Below are positions 16,794 to 26,240 of a stretch of DNA of 64,000 nucleotides, piece by piece. This stretch comes from Sporomusa ovata DSM 2662 (lineage in GTDB: Bacteria > Bacillota > Negativicutes > Sporomusales > Sporomusaceae): positions 1,069,001 to 1,133,000 of the forward strand of contig NZ_ASXP01000002.1 in NCBI RefSeq assembly GCF_000445445.1, given 5' to 3'. The notes under the pieces were generated by a model. The model saw only the letters and a list, made by a program, of their open reading frames with translations, had not been told where the DNA came from and ran no database searches. The position numbers were made by a program, and so were the translations under genes. Numbering within the stretch: the first letter of the stretch is position 1; every line of letters starts with the position of its first letter.

Positions 16794-17939
16794 TTATTTC
16801 GCAACGTTTTTCAATTCTGTCACGATTCTAGGTATGTAATTCTTGAATATACGTGTCCTGACGTCCGTAATAACCATCAAAAAGAACATCAGGAAGCCCA
16901 CATAACCGTTGATAACATAAACAACGTTGAGCAATTTGGCAAAAGGAACATTCAGGCCGATAATAATACCGATTACGCCTAAGATCACCAATAATATATG
17001 GTAACGGTTGCTTTTTTCATCCGGTGCAAAGCGCTTTACCGGCGTCCAAAGCAGAGGACCGGCTGTCGTGTAAATCTGTGTAAAAACAATAATCGTATAA
17101 ATTACGGCCAATGCGGGAGTGATTTTTTTCGCCAGGATCAGTGTGGGGATCGCGGCGCCGGCAACTTCGCCCAAGTTTGCGGATAAACCAAGCATCATGA
17201 GCAAAGCCGCCAATGAATACAGGGATATGCCAAAAATTGAGCCGTAAATGGCCTCTTTTTTACTGTTTGCTTTCGCACCCATGTTTGTCATGAAAACAGC
17301 AAGCCACATCATGCAGAAGCCCACATAGGACGCACATGCCATAAACCAGTTGGTGCTGGCCTGTAAAACGTTTCCTTCTTCAACCAAGGCAGGCACCTGT
17401 GCTGCGAAAGTAGCCAGACCGCCCGGGTTCATCATGATTCCCGAAATACCAAGGAGAATAGCTAAAACGGAAACAAAAGGCCCGATGGGACCGATAATAT
17501 CAACCAAGCGGCTGAAACCGAAATAAAGGGTAAGCAGGGTAATCGCACCCAATGCGCTTCCGCCAACCCAGGTCGGCACACCATACTGCTGGTTGAATAC
17601 GGCGCCGGCGCCGGCTACCATGACCCAGAAGGACATGAAAATAAAAATAACTGAAAAATAATCAAAAAAGGTGCCAATATACTTTCCGCAATAATATTGA
17701 TATATATTCTTTGGTTCTTCAAACTTCTGTTCAGCGCCAACCGTAACAAAACTGATCCCGACGTAAACAAATAAGACGAACATCATAATGATTGCTGCAT
17801 AACCGCCGGTACCAAACGCAACGAAGTATTGCATAATTTCCTGTCCTGTGGTGAAGCCGGAACCGATCAAGAGACCGATTAATGCCCCGCCCATAATGAT
17901 TACACGCCAAACGCTAACTTTGTTATTGTTTTTTTCCAT
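16794..17939 (-). CDS. YkvI-like integral membrane transporter
   Basis: 381-residue membrane protein with about ten hydrophobic helices, resembling the YkvI group (COG3949) related to amino-acid/proline permease folds. The first helix has GSGFTTGQEIMQYF, an unwound-helix glycine pattern typical of such transporters. PLLWTPVKRFAPDEK is a characteristic late loop. The substrate is unknown. The gene is monocistronic, ending at a strong terminator, and its start follows a GGATGGGATG stretch. Nothing nearby hints at the cargo. Confidence 0.8.
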   Translation of the reverse strand: MEKNNNKVSVWRVIIMGGALIGLLIGSGFTTGQEIMQYFVAFGTGGYAAIIMMFVLFVYVGISFVTVGAEQKFEEPKNIYQYYCGKYIGTFFDYFSVIFIFMSFWVMVAGAGAVFNQQYGVPTWVGGSALGAITLLTLYFGFSRLVDIIGPIGPFVSVLAILLGISGIMMNPGGLATFAAQVPALVEEGNVLQASTNWFMACASYVGFCMMWLAVFMTNMGAKANSKKEAIYGSIFGISLYSLAALLMMLGLSANLGEVAGAAIPTLILAKKITPALAVIYTIIVFTQIYTTAGPLLWTPVKRFAPDEKSNRYHILLVILGVIGIIIGLNVPFAKLLNVVYVINGYVGFLMFFLMVITDVRTRIFKNYIPRIVTELKNVAK

Positions 17940-18597
17940 GACATCCCATCCTTTCTAAGTCATATTAATATGCAGATTTCCGTTAGTCATTTCCTTATGC
18001 TCCCCTTTCCATAATCGTTTTCAATCAAACTATTTTTCACACCTATTATATGATTGATAAGTAAAATTTGTGCCATTGTTTTATTCATCCAAAAACAAGG
18101 AGTTTTGATCTTGTTTCGACATAGCTAAGGCCAATTGGAAAGCATAGGTATAAAAAACCACCCCTTTTTCAAAGGATGGTGTATTACTTAGAAATTTTTT
18201 TCATCAATTCATAACTTATTTTCCTAATGCTTCCGCAAGTAGTGAACGGGATTATTATTTGGATACGTTGCTGCGTTGATAAACAACTATATTGAGGCGT
18301 CGTTATCCAAAGTGACAATGATGTCATTGTTTCCTGCTATCAGCCAGTCTTGCACCGACTGAAAGGACGGACTATGGGGTGCCCCCTTTTGCCTACTTAA
18401 TCATACAAGGAGGTAAGTCAGCTACATTTTGGAAAAAATAGTTTTGTGTAGTTGTTTTAAGATAATGATATAGTATAATAGATATTAGTAAATTATATTA
18501 TTGTCCAATGAAAATTAAATGCTTTTGTTGCTTTGAAATAGATTGAATAAGTATCATACTGTGGCGGCAATTAGGCGGTTAAAGGGGAGGAAATGTT
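17940..18597. other. Long intergenic region with several hairpins
   Basis: No gene seen. Features are a hairpin ACCACCCC / GGATGGT (about 18158-18183), a long imperfect stem between GGATACGTTGCTGCG (18260 on) and CGTCGTTATCC (to 18311), and a CAGTC/GACTG hairpin near 18345. They precede the ABC transporter operon and could be a leader or attenuator. I do not recognise a known riboswitch class. Confidence 0.4.
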
Positions 18598-19623
18598 GTG
18601 CGAAACAAGATGTTATCGGTATTGCTTATTATCGTATTCTTACTGAGTTTGGCTGGTTGTTCATCTACCAATACTCCTGCAACTAAAACGGCAGAGAGTA
18701 AAACACTGAAAGTCGTGGCTGCCTATGGGAATAAGGAGCAGATTTTTGATGCATTTACCAAAGATACAGGAATTAAAGTGGAATTTTTGGATATGTCATC
18801 AGGTGAGGTATTAGCACGTGCTGAGGCTGAAGGCGGTAAGCCAATGGCTGATGTCTGGTTTGGTGGCGGACTAGATAGCTTTATTGCTGCTAAGAACAAA
18901 GGAATTTTGGAAAAATATGAATCGAAGGAACTTGCCGCTATACCAGCAGAGTACAGAGATAAGGATTCTTATTGGTATGGAGTGTCACTAGTTCTTGTCG
19001 GGTTTATGACAAATACAGAAATTTTGAAACAGAAGGGTTTGCCTGCACCAAAGACATGGACAGATCTGAAAGATTCTAAATATAAGGGTGAGGTGTTGAT
19101 TGCTAACCCCAGCATTTCAGGAACAAATTATGCTATGCTAAGTTGTATTTTGCAGACAAAGGGGCAGGAGGAAGGCTGGAAATACTTTACTGAGCTATCT
19201 CGTAATGTCCCTTTCTTTTCGAAACGCGGTGGTGAACCACCTACTAAAGTGGCAGCCGGAGAAGCAGCGATCGGTGTCATACCGGTCAGCGGAGAATTTT
19301 TTGCTTTGAAAAGCAAAGCTCCTGTCGAACTTTATTTTCCGGAAGATGGAATTCCTTGGGTTCCGGCAGGCTTGTCAATCTTCAAGAATGCACAGAATGC
19401 TGCAAATGCTAAAGTTTTTGTTGACTGGGCATTATCAGCCAAAGGGCAAAAGATAATCTGTGAGGCTGACCCGCGAGTGATGGTGCGGGCAGATATTCCA
19501 GTTCCTGCGCTTATGAAGGATTTTGCAAAAGAAAAATTGATGAAGGTTGATCTGGAGATTTTTGGGACAGAACGGAAAGCTACCTTGGATGCCTGGGATT
19601 CAAAAATTGGGAAGAAGCAATAG
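18598..19623 (+). CDS. ABC transporter substrate-binding lipoprotein
   Basis: Extracytoplasmic solute receptor of the family-1 type that includes ferric-iron (FbpA/AfuA) and 2-aminoethylphosphonate binders. Signal peptide with lipobox LAGC at about residue 20. The mature part starts with a linker rich in Thr and Ala, then KTLKVVAAYGNKEQIFDAF. ADVWFGGG and GVIPVSG are typical of these clusters. GTG at 18598 is preceded by AGGGGAGG at 7 nt. It is first of a four-gene operon with PHP enzyme, permease and ATPase. Iron, phosphonate and phosphorylated sugars are all possible cargoes. Confidence 0.88.
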   Translation: MRNKMLSVLLIIVFLLSLAGCSSTNTPATKTAESKTLKVVAAYGNKEQIFDAFTKDTGIKVEFLDMSSGEVLARAEAEGGKPMADVWFGGGLDSFIAAKNKGILEKYESKELAAIPAEYRDKDSYWYGVSLVLVGFMTNTEILKQKGLPAPKTWTDLKDSKYKGEVLIANPSISGTNYAMLSCILQTKGQEEGWKYFTELSRNVPFFSKRGGEPPTKVAAGEAAIGVIPVSGEFFALKSKAPVELYFPEDGIPWVPAGLSIFKNAQNAANAKVFVDWALSAKGQKIICEADPRVMVRADIPVPALMKDFAKEKLMKVDLEIFGTERKATLDAWDSKIGKKQ

Positions 19624-19635
19624 GGGTTAGGATAA

Positions 19636-20268
19636 ATGTTTATTGACACTCACATTCATGAAAGCAAGTACTCGCTGGACAGCCATGTTTCACTGGCTGA
19701 AATTGTAGATAGAGCTAGAAAAATTGGTTTAGACGGGATATGTATTACCGATCATGATGATAACCGAATTAGGCATGAGGCCCGGGCTCTTTCGCAAGCT
19801 CTTGGATATCTTATCATTCCTGGCTGCGAGGTTTTGACTTATGAGGGGGATATCGTCGTTTTTGGTGTGGATGTTTTACCTGCGGAAAAGGTACATGCAA
19901 CTGAATTGATTTCGTATGTTAATTGTAAGGGTGGGGTGGGCATTAGTGCCCATCCTTTTCGCAATAATAACCGGGGATTGGGTGAAGGTATCAGAAGCTT
20001 GCCGGGACTTGCAGGTGTTGAGGGATTAAACGGCAATACTGATCTGGCGAGTAATCTGCAAGCCTGCCGTTTGGCCGGTGAACTGGGGCTGCCTATCTTT
20101 GGGGCTAGCGATGCCCATCATGTGCATGAAGTTGGCAAATATGCAACATATTTTAGCAGAAAAATCCTCAATGAGGCAGATTTTATTGGTGCGATTAAAG
20201 CTGGAGTAACGCGGGCTGCTATTGACTTAGGTGACGGCTTTACCCTTTTGGATTATGTACGGAAATAA
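19636..20268 (+). CDS. PHP-domain phosphoesterase
   Basis: Small (210 residues) metal-dependent phosphoesterase of the PHP superfamily. The metal-binding motifs are all visible: DTHIHES at the N-terminus, CITDHDDNR near residue 39, SAHPFR near 106 and GASDAHHVHE near 156. It probably hydrolyses a phosphate ester in the cytoplasm. It lies 12 bp after the binding-protein gene and overlaps the permease start by 14-38 bp, so it is an integral part of the uptake operon. This suggests the imported solute is a phosphorylated compound, or that the enzyme acts after import. Confidence 0.85.
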   Translation: MFIDTHIHESKYSLDSHVSLAEIVDRARKIGLDGICITDHDDNRIRHEARALSQALGYLIIPGCEVLTYEGDIVVFGVDVLPAEKVHATELISYVNCKGGVGISAHPFRNNNRGLGEGIRSLPGLAGVEGLNGNTDLASNLQACRLAGELGLPIFGASDAHHVHEVGKYATYFSRKILNEADFIGAIKAGVTRAAIDLGDGFTLLDYVRK

Positions 20269-21940
20269 AAAAGATGTACTGCAGCGCGCTTCAGCGCATT
20301 TGTTTAGGTTACTGGACAGGGGATTATTGCTGGCCATTGCTGCTAGTATTGTGTTATTTATCCTTTGGCCAATTGCAGCGGTTTTATTAAAGAGATTTGT
20401 CGTCGATGGGCAAATTACCTTGCGGCTATTTCAGGAGGTTTTGCCAGATAATTTTCAGTATCTAGGTAACAGCATCTTTGTTGCACTACTTTCTACCATT
20501 CTGACACTGCTAGTAGCACTCTGTATTGCCCTATATGAAAACTACTCTACAGGCCGGTTCAGAAATTTGGTGATGCCACTGCTGCTGTTGACGATGATCT
20601 CACCACCGTTTGTTTCCTCACTTGCCTATATCACGTTATTTGGCAGGAGGGGATTCATTACCAATACTCTTTTGGGTCTCAGCAGCAACCCTTATGGCTG
20701 GCATGGAATTGTTATAATGCAAGCATTAGGTGAGATTTCTCTTACGGCACTGTTGCTTATCGGGGTGTTACGGGGAATTGATGGCAAGCTGCTTCAGGCA
20801 TCACGCGATTTAGGTGCATCTACCAGCGAAACATTAAGAAGAATTGTGCTGCCATTATTACTGCCTGGTATTGGGGCGGCAGGATTTATTGCTTTTGTTA
20901 AATCGTTGGCAGATTTTGGGACACCTATCGTTATTGGCGGTAACTTTAGTGTATTGGCTACAGAGGCTTATCTGATGGTTATTTCGCGTGGAGATATAGG
21001 AAAGGCAGCTGTGATTAGTATAATGATTTTAGTACCAGCCTTAATCGGCTGGATCTTTTACCGGCGCACCGAAAGTCAAGGTGTATTTTCTAATATGGCT
21101 GGAATTAAAATAAAGGATGGAGAGCCAGAGCTACAATTAGGCAAGGGTATGAAAAGTTTGCTGGCAGCTATCACCTGGTTTTTCTTTGCTTTGATGCTGG
21201 TGCAGTTTCTTACCATTTTACTGACTGCTGTGACTAGGTATAGTCCTGGTGGATATATATTTACTGGCGAATACCTCAAGGCAATGAACCCTGATAAGTG
21301 GAGCAGTATCTTACGGAGTGTGTGGTATGCGTTTCAGGCTGGGGTAATCGCCAGTTTGGTCGGAGTACTGCTGGCTTACTATATTGAGCGCCGGGGCATA
21401 TGGGGTGGCAGAGTGCTTGAGTGGATGGCGAATTTGCCCTATATTATTCCGGGAACGCTGTTTGGTATTGGCTATATTCTTGCTTTTCATACCGAGCCGC
21501 TTGAGCTTACCGGTACAGCTATGATTGTCGTCATTAATTGCATATTCCGCCAGATAACGGTAGCCGCTAAGGCTGGATCTGCTGTTTTAGCTAATATCAG
21601 TCCAGATATCGAAAATGCGGCTAAAGATTTAGGGACGCCCCCCGTTTTTATTTTGAAAGATATTATATTTCCGCTATTAAAACCAGCTGTTTTAGTTAGT
21701 TTTGTCAATACGTTTACCGCCACGATGATGACTATCGGTTCAATTATCTTTATTATTTCGCCCAATGCCAAAGTGGCTACTGTCGAGTTGTTCGGGCTGC
21801 TCAACCAAGGCTTTTATGGTGAAGCGGCTGTATTTGCGGTAGTGTTAACCTTACTCACTATGGCTGGTAATTTATTGTTTGCCTGGGCTTTGCATAATAA
21901 AGAGAAAGAAAAGGATGCTGCGTATGTACCTTATCCTTGA
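20255..21940 (+). CDS. ABC transporter permease, fused two-domain type
   Basis: Inner-membrane subunit with two BPD_transp_1 halves in one chain of about 561 residues, as in FbpB/AfuB iron permeases and phosphonate relatives. About twelve hydrophobic segments are visible. Each half has an ATPase-coupling EAA-like loop: SRDLGASTSETLRRIVLPLL and AAKDLGTPPVFILKDIIFPL. The ATG at 20255 is preferred; a GTG at 20231 would add eight residues that look like read-through of the overlapping frame. Neither has a strong ribosome site, so translation is probably coupled to the PHP gene. It overlaps the ATPase gene by 17 bp. Confidence 0.88.
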   Translation: MYGNKKDVLQRASAHLFRLLDRGLLLAIAASIVLFILWPIAAVLLKRFVVDGQITLRLFQEVLPDNFQYLGNSIFVALLSTILTLLVALCIALYENYSTGRFRNLVMPLLLLTMISPPFVSSLAYITLFGRRGFITNTLLGLSSNPYGWHGIVIMQALGEISLTALLLIGVLRGIDGKLLQASRDLGASTSETLRRIVLPLLLPGIGAAGFIAFVKSLADFGTPIVIGGNFSVLATEAYLMVISRGDIGKAAVISIMILVPALIGWIFYRRTESQGVFSNMAGIKIKDGEPELQLGKGMKSLLAAITWFFFALMLVQFLTILLTAVTRYSPGGYIFTGEYLKAMNPDKWSSILRSVWYAFQAGVIASLVGVLLAYYIERRGIWGGRVLEWMANLPYIIPGTLFGIGYILAFHTEPLELTGTAMIVVINCIFRQITVAAKAGSAVLANISPDIENAAKDLGTPPVFILKDIIFPLLKPAVLVSFVNTFTATMMTIGSIIFIISPNAKVATVELFGLLNQGFYGEAAVFAVVLTLLTMAGNLLFAWALHNKEKEKDAAYVPYP

Positions 21941-22868
21941 AGGAGTAACACGGTGCTTTGGTAGTAAAACGGTGGTGAAGCAAGTCAGCCTTGATGTCCG
22001 GCAAGGTGAGTTTGTAACACTGCTGGGTCCGAGTGGCTGTGGGAAAACTACGTTGTTGAAGATGGTCGGAGGCTTCTTGCAACCATCTGCCGGCAATATC
22101 TTGTTGGATGGAGTTAATATAAACAATGTGCCACCTGAAGAGCGCCCGGTGGCTACTGTTTTCCAAAATTATGCACTTTTTCCACATATGACAGTGATGG
22201 AAAATGTAATGTATGGGCTACGGTATAAGTCAGGCTATACGAAAAAGGATGCCTATTCGCTAGCCAGGAACATGTTAGAATTAGTTCATCTGGAGGATAT
22301 AGCAAAGCAAAGTGTAACTAAGATTAGCGGTGGGCAACAGCAACGGGTTGCCCTAGCCAGAGCCTTGATCCTGAATCCTAAAGTATTACTGCTAGATGAG
22401 CCTCTCAGCAATCTTGACGCTAAGTTAAGAATGAAGATACGTAAAGAAATCAAAGATATTCAGCTTAAGTTGGGAATGACGATGGTGTTCGTTACTCACG
22501 ACCAGGAAGAAGCACTGAGCCTCTCTGATCGGATTGTGGTCATGAATGGTGGCACGGTGGAACAGATTGGTATTCCGCGAGAGATTTATGCTAACCCCAG
22601 GAATGAGTTTGTTGCCAATTTTGTTGGACGGGCTAACTTAATACGGGCAGAAGAGTCATTATGCATCGTTCGTCCAGAAAGCATTGTACCTGTCGAAGAA
22701 AATGGTGATTACCAGGGTGTGGTAGTGCAAAAACAGTATATGGGTTCGTATACTACATATTTCATCGAGACAGACGAGTTAATGCTGCAAATGGATGTGC
22801 GAAATCTGGAGGATAAAGATTGGCGTATTGGTCAAATATTACAGATTAAAGTAATGAAGAATAAATGA
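21924..22868 (+). CDS. ABC transporter ATP-binding protein
   Basis: Nucleotide-binding subunit that drives the uptake system. Walker A GPSGCGKTT, signature SGGQQQR, Walker B VLLLDEPLSNLDA and the switch histidine FVTHDQEEA are intact. A C-terminal TOBE-like region (residues about 240-314) follows, typical of iron, spermidine or maltose type importers. The ATG at 21924 is supported by AAAAGGA upstream. An earlier in-frame TTG would only extend into the permease gene. Last gene of the operon. Confidence 0.92.
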   Translation: MYLILEGVTRCFGSKTVVKQVSLDVRQGEFVTLLGPSGCGKTTLLKMVGGFLQPSAGNILLDGVNINNVPPEERPVATVFQNYALFPHMTVMENVMYGLRYKSGYTKKDAYSLARNMLELVHLEDIAKQSVTKISGGQQQRVALARALILNPKVLLLDEPLSNLDAKLRMKIRKEIKDIQLKLGMTMVFVTHDQEEALSLSDRIVVMNGGTVEQIGIPREIYANPRNEFVANFVGRANLIRAEESLCIVRPESIVPVEENGDYQGVVVQKQYMGSYTTYFIETDELMLQMDVRNLEDKDWRIGQILQIKVMKNK

Positions 22869-22888
22869 AAATGTTTAGCGGGCATAAT

Positions 22889-22918
22889 GTTAGGGGGACG
22901 GTTCCCGCGCTTCCTAAC
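22889..22918. repeat. Short REP-like palindrome
   Basis: GTTAGGGGGACGG followed by CGCTTCCTAAC. It shares the GGGGGACGG core with the larger palindromes at 12.7 and 13.9 kb and marks the junction before a gene remnant. Confidence 0.5.
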
Positions 22919-22927
22919 TATCTATGA

Positions 22928-23251
22928 TATGATGGGGAACTTCGCATTCTTATCGAGGAAGGAGAAAAGAAAAAACTCCTTGAGTATGTTAAAAATAATT
23001 CCTCAGCAGTTGAAAGCTATTATAAACACCTTGTTCCTGAATTTAAGGAAGAGGTTTTTGATTTGTTCTCAAAATATATTGAACAGGCGGCAGCAAGGGC
23101 GGGCAACAGAAGGGATTACCAAGGCGTTTGTGCTATTATCCGAAATCTGAAAAAGGCAGGGGGAAAAGATCAGGCGTTGGCAATCAAACAGAAGCTTTTT
23201 ATCAACTATGCAAACAGACCGGCATTCAGGGATGAATTGACAAGGGTATAG
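22928..23251 (+). pseudogene. SWIM zinc-finger protein, C-terminal remnant
   Basis: An open stretch of about 107 codons begins right after a stop and the REP-like palindrome and has no start or ribosome site. It reads YDGELRILIEEGEKKKLLEY, then LVPEFKEEVFDLFSKYIEQ and finally FINYANRPAFRDELTRV. This helical pattern resembles the tail of large SWIM-domain proteins (IIRNLKKAGG, YxxRPAFxxEL). The SWIM CxCxnCxH motif itself is missing. Probably a deletion relic. Confidence 0.6.
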
Positions 23252-23350
23252 GTTGATTTTAGAGGAACTGCTTGCCATCGCAACAGGCATAACCGGTTAG
23301 CGGAGAGGTTCAAAATTTCGCTAGCGCGTGGTTCAAAAATTCAGTGACAT

Positions 23351-23390
23351 AAAAAAACACCTGATAATAATACATCCGGTGTTTTTTTAT
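23351..23390. terminator. Terminator, probably bidirectional
   Basis: AAAAAAACACC pairs with GGTGTTTTTTT around an AT-rich loop. It serves the minus-strand LysR gene ending at 23421. Confidence 0.8.
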
Positions 23391-23420
23391 TGCCAGGTGG
23401 TCTTGGATTGACGCTTACCA

Positions 23421-24311
23421 TTATTCAATCAATATCTTAAAATAGGAAAGAAAAGTTTGCGCAGCGATTGATAGGGGCCTATTCTTATCGTAAATAATGC
23501 CAACCGAACGCGGGGGAATTGGTGGCGATACAGGAATTTCAATAAGGGTTCCTGTAGTAAGCTCTTTTTCTACAAAACTTTTTATGACAACCGATATACC
23601 TAAGCCGATTTTCGCAAACTCGATCAGAAAGTCCATAGTATTGATTTCGATTTCGGGTTTTATCAAGATATTATTTTCAATAAAAAAGTGATCGATGTAC
23701 TGGCGTGTAATGTTATCGGCCTCCAGCAGCATAAATATGCCTTTGGCAAAGATATCGTTAGGCCGGGTAATGTGTAGTGTTTTGAGATATTCTTGCTTGG
23801 CAACAAAAATATCTTGAATATCAGCTAGTTTCATAAAGGTATAAGAACCGGGGTCAGAAAGACGACTGATAATGCCAAAATCAATAATTCCCTGGTCAAT
23901 CTGTGTTAAGGTGTCAAAAGTAGGTTTGTTGATAATTTTTATTTGTATTTCAGGATATTGATTCATAAAGGGCTTGAGATGGGGGAGAAGAAAGTGTTTG
24001 CATAGTGTCGTGCTTGCACCAATTGTAATGATGCCTTTTTTTTTATCCTTTAGGGCTGTTAGTGCCTTTTCACCATCGGCAATGATGGCCAGTGCTTTAT
24101 CTAGGTATTGATAGAAGATCTTTCCTTCGGTTGTTAGATCTACTCCTTTTGAACTGCGGGAGAATAATTTAACTTCAACAGTACTTTCGAGTTTTTTAAT
24201 AGATTTACTAACTGCTGGTTGGCTGATGTACAAGGACTCGGCAGCGTGAGAAATATTTTTGTAATAGGCAACCGTATGAAAGATTTTATAAAGTTCTAAA
24301 TCTCCATGCAT
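23421..24311 (-). CDS. LysR-family transcriptional regulator
   Basis: Predicted DNA-binding activator of the divergent hydro-lyase operon. The N-terminal winged helix is clear (FHTVAYYKNISHAAESLYIS, then QPAVSKSIKKLE). A two-lobed effector domain follows, with GIITIGASTT at its start. The ATG at 24311 gives 296 residues and sits correctly behind AGGAG. An ATG five codons upstream overlaps that ribosome site and is unlikely. The 167-bp divergent region contains TTATAA...TATAA dyads of the T-N11-A kind. The effector is probably a dicarboxylic or tricarboxylic acid, by inference from the targets. Confidence 0.9.
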   Translation of the reverse strand: MHGDLELYKIFHTVAYYKNISHAAESLYISQPAVSKSIKKLESTVEVKLFSRSSKGVDLTTEGKIFYQYLDKALAIIADGEKALTALKDKKKGIITIGASTTLCKHFLLPHLKPFMNQYPEIQIKIINKPTFDTLTQIDQGIIDFGIISRLSDPGSYTFMKLADIQDIFVAKQEYLKTLHITRPNDIFAKGIFMLLEADNITRQYIDHFFIENNILIKPEIEINTMDFLIEFAKIGLGISVVIKSFVEKELTTGTLIEIPVSPPIPPRSVGIIYDKNRPLSIAAQTFLSYFKILIE

Positions 24312-24478
24312 ACTATAACTCCTCATTATGACGGATATAATTAATGGGCATTTTTATTATAACATAGTAAAATATATAATATAAATAAAGCAGCTATAGA
24401 TCCCTTAGAAAAGAGATAAAGGAATACCCTTTTTATGAATGATAAAGACGTTGCCGGTAGTATTATTACGAAAGAGAG

Positions 24479-24970
24479 ATGAGCGGAATGATGAAGGGGA
24501 AAGCGTGGAAATTTGGGAATGACGTGGACACTGACCAGATACTCCCATCCCAGTATTTATTGCTCCCAAATGTGGAGGAGATGAAACAGTATACTTTTGA
24601 GCCACTGGATAAGGAGTTTGCATCTAAGATCGACGCGGGTGATATTATTGTAGCAGGAGAAAATTTTGGATCAGGTTCGTCACGGGAACAGGCTCCTTTA
24701 GTACTGAAAGCTCTGGGTGTCAGTGCGGTTGTTGCTAAATCCTTTGCGCGGATTTTCTTTCGGAATGCCATTAATATTGGCTTGCCGGTTTTGATCTGTA
24801 AAGAAATTTATGACAACGTGGACAATCAGGACACAGTAGAGATTGATCTGCAGCAGGGTAGTATTCGCAATCAAAAAACCAATGATAAATTTACATCGAC
24901 GAAATTGCCGGCACATGTGATGAAGATTTTAGAAGCAGGCGGTTTAATCGAATTTTTAAATAAAAAGTAG
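24479..24970 (+). CDS. Aconitase-family hydro-lyase, small subunit (copy 1)
   Basis: Swivel-domain subunit of an isopropylmalate-isomerase-like [4Fe-4S] dehydratase. The family core GENFGSGSSREQAP and the N-terminal DTDQILPSQYLLL are clear. The loop after P-x-x-Y (YLLL) lacks the arginine seen in homoaconitase-type small subunits, so a hydrophobic side chain on the substrate is more likely than a carboxylate. The first ATG is used; nearer ATGs at 24488/24491 are equally possible. It starts a four-gene operon of small, large, small, large subunits, divergent from the LysR gene. The exact substrate is unknown. Confidence 0.85.
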   Translation: MSGMMKGKAWKFGNDVDTDQILPSQYLLLPNVEEMKQYTFEPLDKEFASKIDAGDIIVAGENFGSGSSREQAPLVLKALGVSAVVAKSFARIFFRNAINIGLPVLICKEIYDNVDNQDTVEIDLQQGSIRNQKTNDKFTSTKLPAHVMKILEAGGLIEFLNKK

Positions 24971-24983
24971 AGGGGGTATCGTG

Positions 24984-26240
24984 ATGGGAATGACAATAGG
25001 CGAAAAGATTTTAGCAAGGGCCTGTGGTAAGGATGTGGTGAAACCGGGGGAAATTATTACCGCGAAGGTTGATCTATGTATGAGTAATGATGGGACAACC
25101 CATTTAAATATTGATATATTTGAAAAAAAGCTAAAGGGTGAAAAAGTATTTGACCCTGAAAAAGTGATTTTTATTGTGGATCATAATGTACCCGCAGAAA
25201 GCACAAAAACAGCAGAAGTGCACAAGAAAATGCGGAACTTTGCCCAGAAACATCATATTCCTTTTTATGAAGGGGCTGGCGTATGCCACCAAATTATGAT
25301 TGAAGATTATGTAGTGCCAGGACAAGTGATTATTGCTGCTGACTCCCATACTTGTTCTTATGGCGGCCTGGGTGCTTTTGGCACTGGTGTAGGCTGTACT
25401 GATCTTACATCAATCATGCATTCAGGAGAAACATGGTTGATGGTTCCGGAAACATTGAATTTTGTGCTGGAAGGTAACTTTAGGCAAGGTGTGTATGCCC
25501 GGGATTTGATTTTAAAAGTCATTGGCGACATCGGAGCAGACGGCGCAACTTACAAGATTATGGAGTTTAGTGGACCAGCAGTTAAAAATTTGACCATTGA
25601 CGACCGCGTGGTTCTGTGCAATATGGCAGTTGAAGCAGGAGCAAAAAGTGGCCTTGTTGCGCCGGATGAACGGGTGATCGAGTATGTTAAATCCAGAGGA
25701 CGTCATGAAATGCATCTCTTTGCAAGTGATGAAGATGCGGTGTATGAGCAAAGTTATGCATATAACCTTGCTGATATAGAACCGATGGTGGCAATACCGC
25801 ATAATGTTGACAACGTTGTTCCGGTCACGGAAATTGGTGCAGTGAAGATTGATCAGGCCTTTATTGGTTCTTGTAATAACGGCCGAATTGAGGAATTGCG
25901 TGTGGCAGCTCAAATTTTGCAAGGCAAGAAAATTGCTCCCTATGTAAAACTGTTGATTTCACCTGCCTCCAAAGAAGTATATTTGCAAGCGTTAGAAGAG
26001 GGCTTAGTGGATATTTTTATGGAAAGTGGTGCCATGGTTTTGAATGCTAATTGCAGTGTTTGCTGGGGGAGCTGCCAAGGCGTGATTGGTGAAGGTGAAA
26101 CCCTGATCTCTACAGGCACCAGGAATTTCAAAGGCCGAGCCGGTCATCCTAATTCCAGTGTCTATCTTGCTTCGGCGGCGACGGTAGCGGCCTCTGCTCT
26201 TGTTGGTAAAATAACTGACCCGAGGGGGCTGATCGGATGA
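24984..26240 (+). CDS. Aconitase-family hydro-lyase, large subunit (copy 1)
   Basis: Catalytic subunit carrying the iron-sulfur cluster, about 418 residues, the short (bacterial/archaeal LeuC/HacA-like) type. Cluster ligands are visible in GSCNNGRIEEL and NCSVCWGSCQG. DSHTCSYGGLGAFGTG is the substrate and cluster neighbourhood. Compared with the usual GSCTNGR, Thr is replaced by Asn. The ATG at 24984 has AGGGGG 7 nt upstream. It overlaps the next small subunit by 4 bp, so all four genes are one transcript. Likely reactions are citramalate, isopropylmalate or dimethylmalate dehydration. Confidence 0.87.
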   Translation: MGMTIGEKILARACGKDVVKPGEIITAKVDLCMSNDGTTHLNIDIFEKKLKGEKVFDPEKVIFIVDHNVPAESTKTAEVHKKMRNFAQKHHIPFYEGAGVCHQIMIEDYVVPGQVIIAADSHTCSYGGLGAFGTGVGCTDLTSIMHSGETWLMVPETLNFVLEGNFRQGVYARDLILKVIGDIGADGATYKIMEFSGPAVKNLTIDDRVVLCNMAVEAGAKSGLVAPDERVIEYVKSRGRHEMHLFASDEDAVYEQSYAYNLADIEPMVAIPHNVDNVVPVTEIGAVKIDQAFIGSCNNGRIEELRVAAQILQGKKIAPYVKLLISPASKEVYLQALEEGLVDIFMESGAMVLNANCSVCWGSCQGVIGEGETLISTGTRNFKGRAGHPNSSVYLASAATVAASALVGKITDPRGLIG

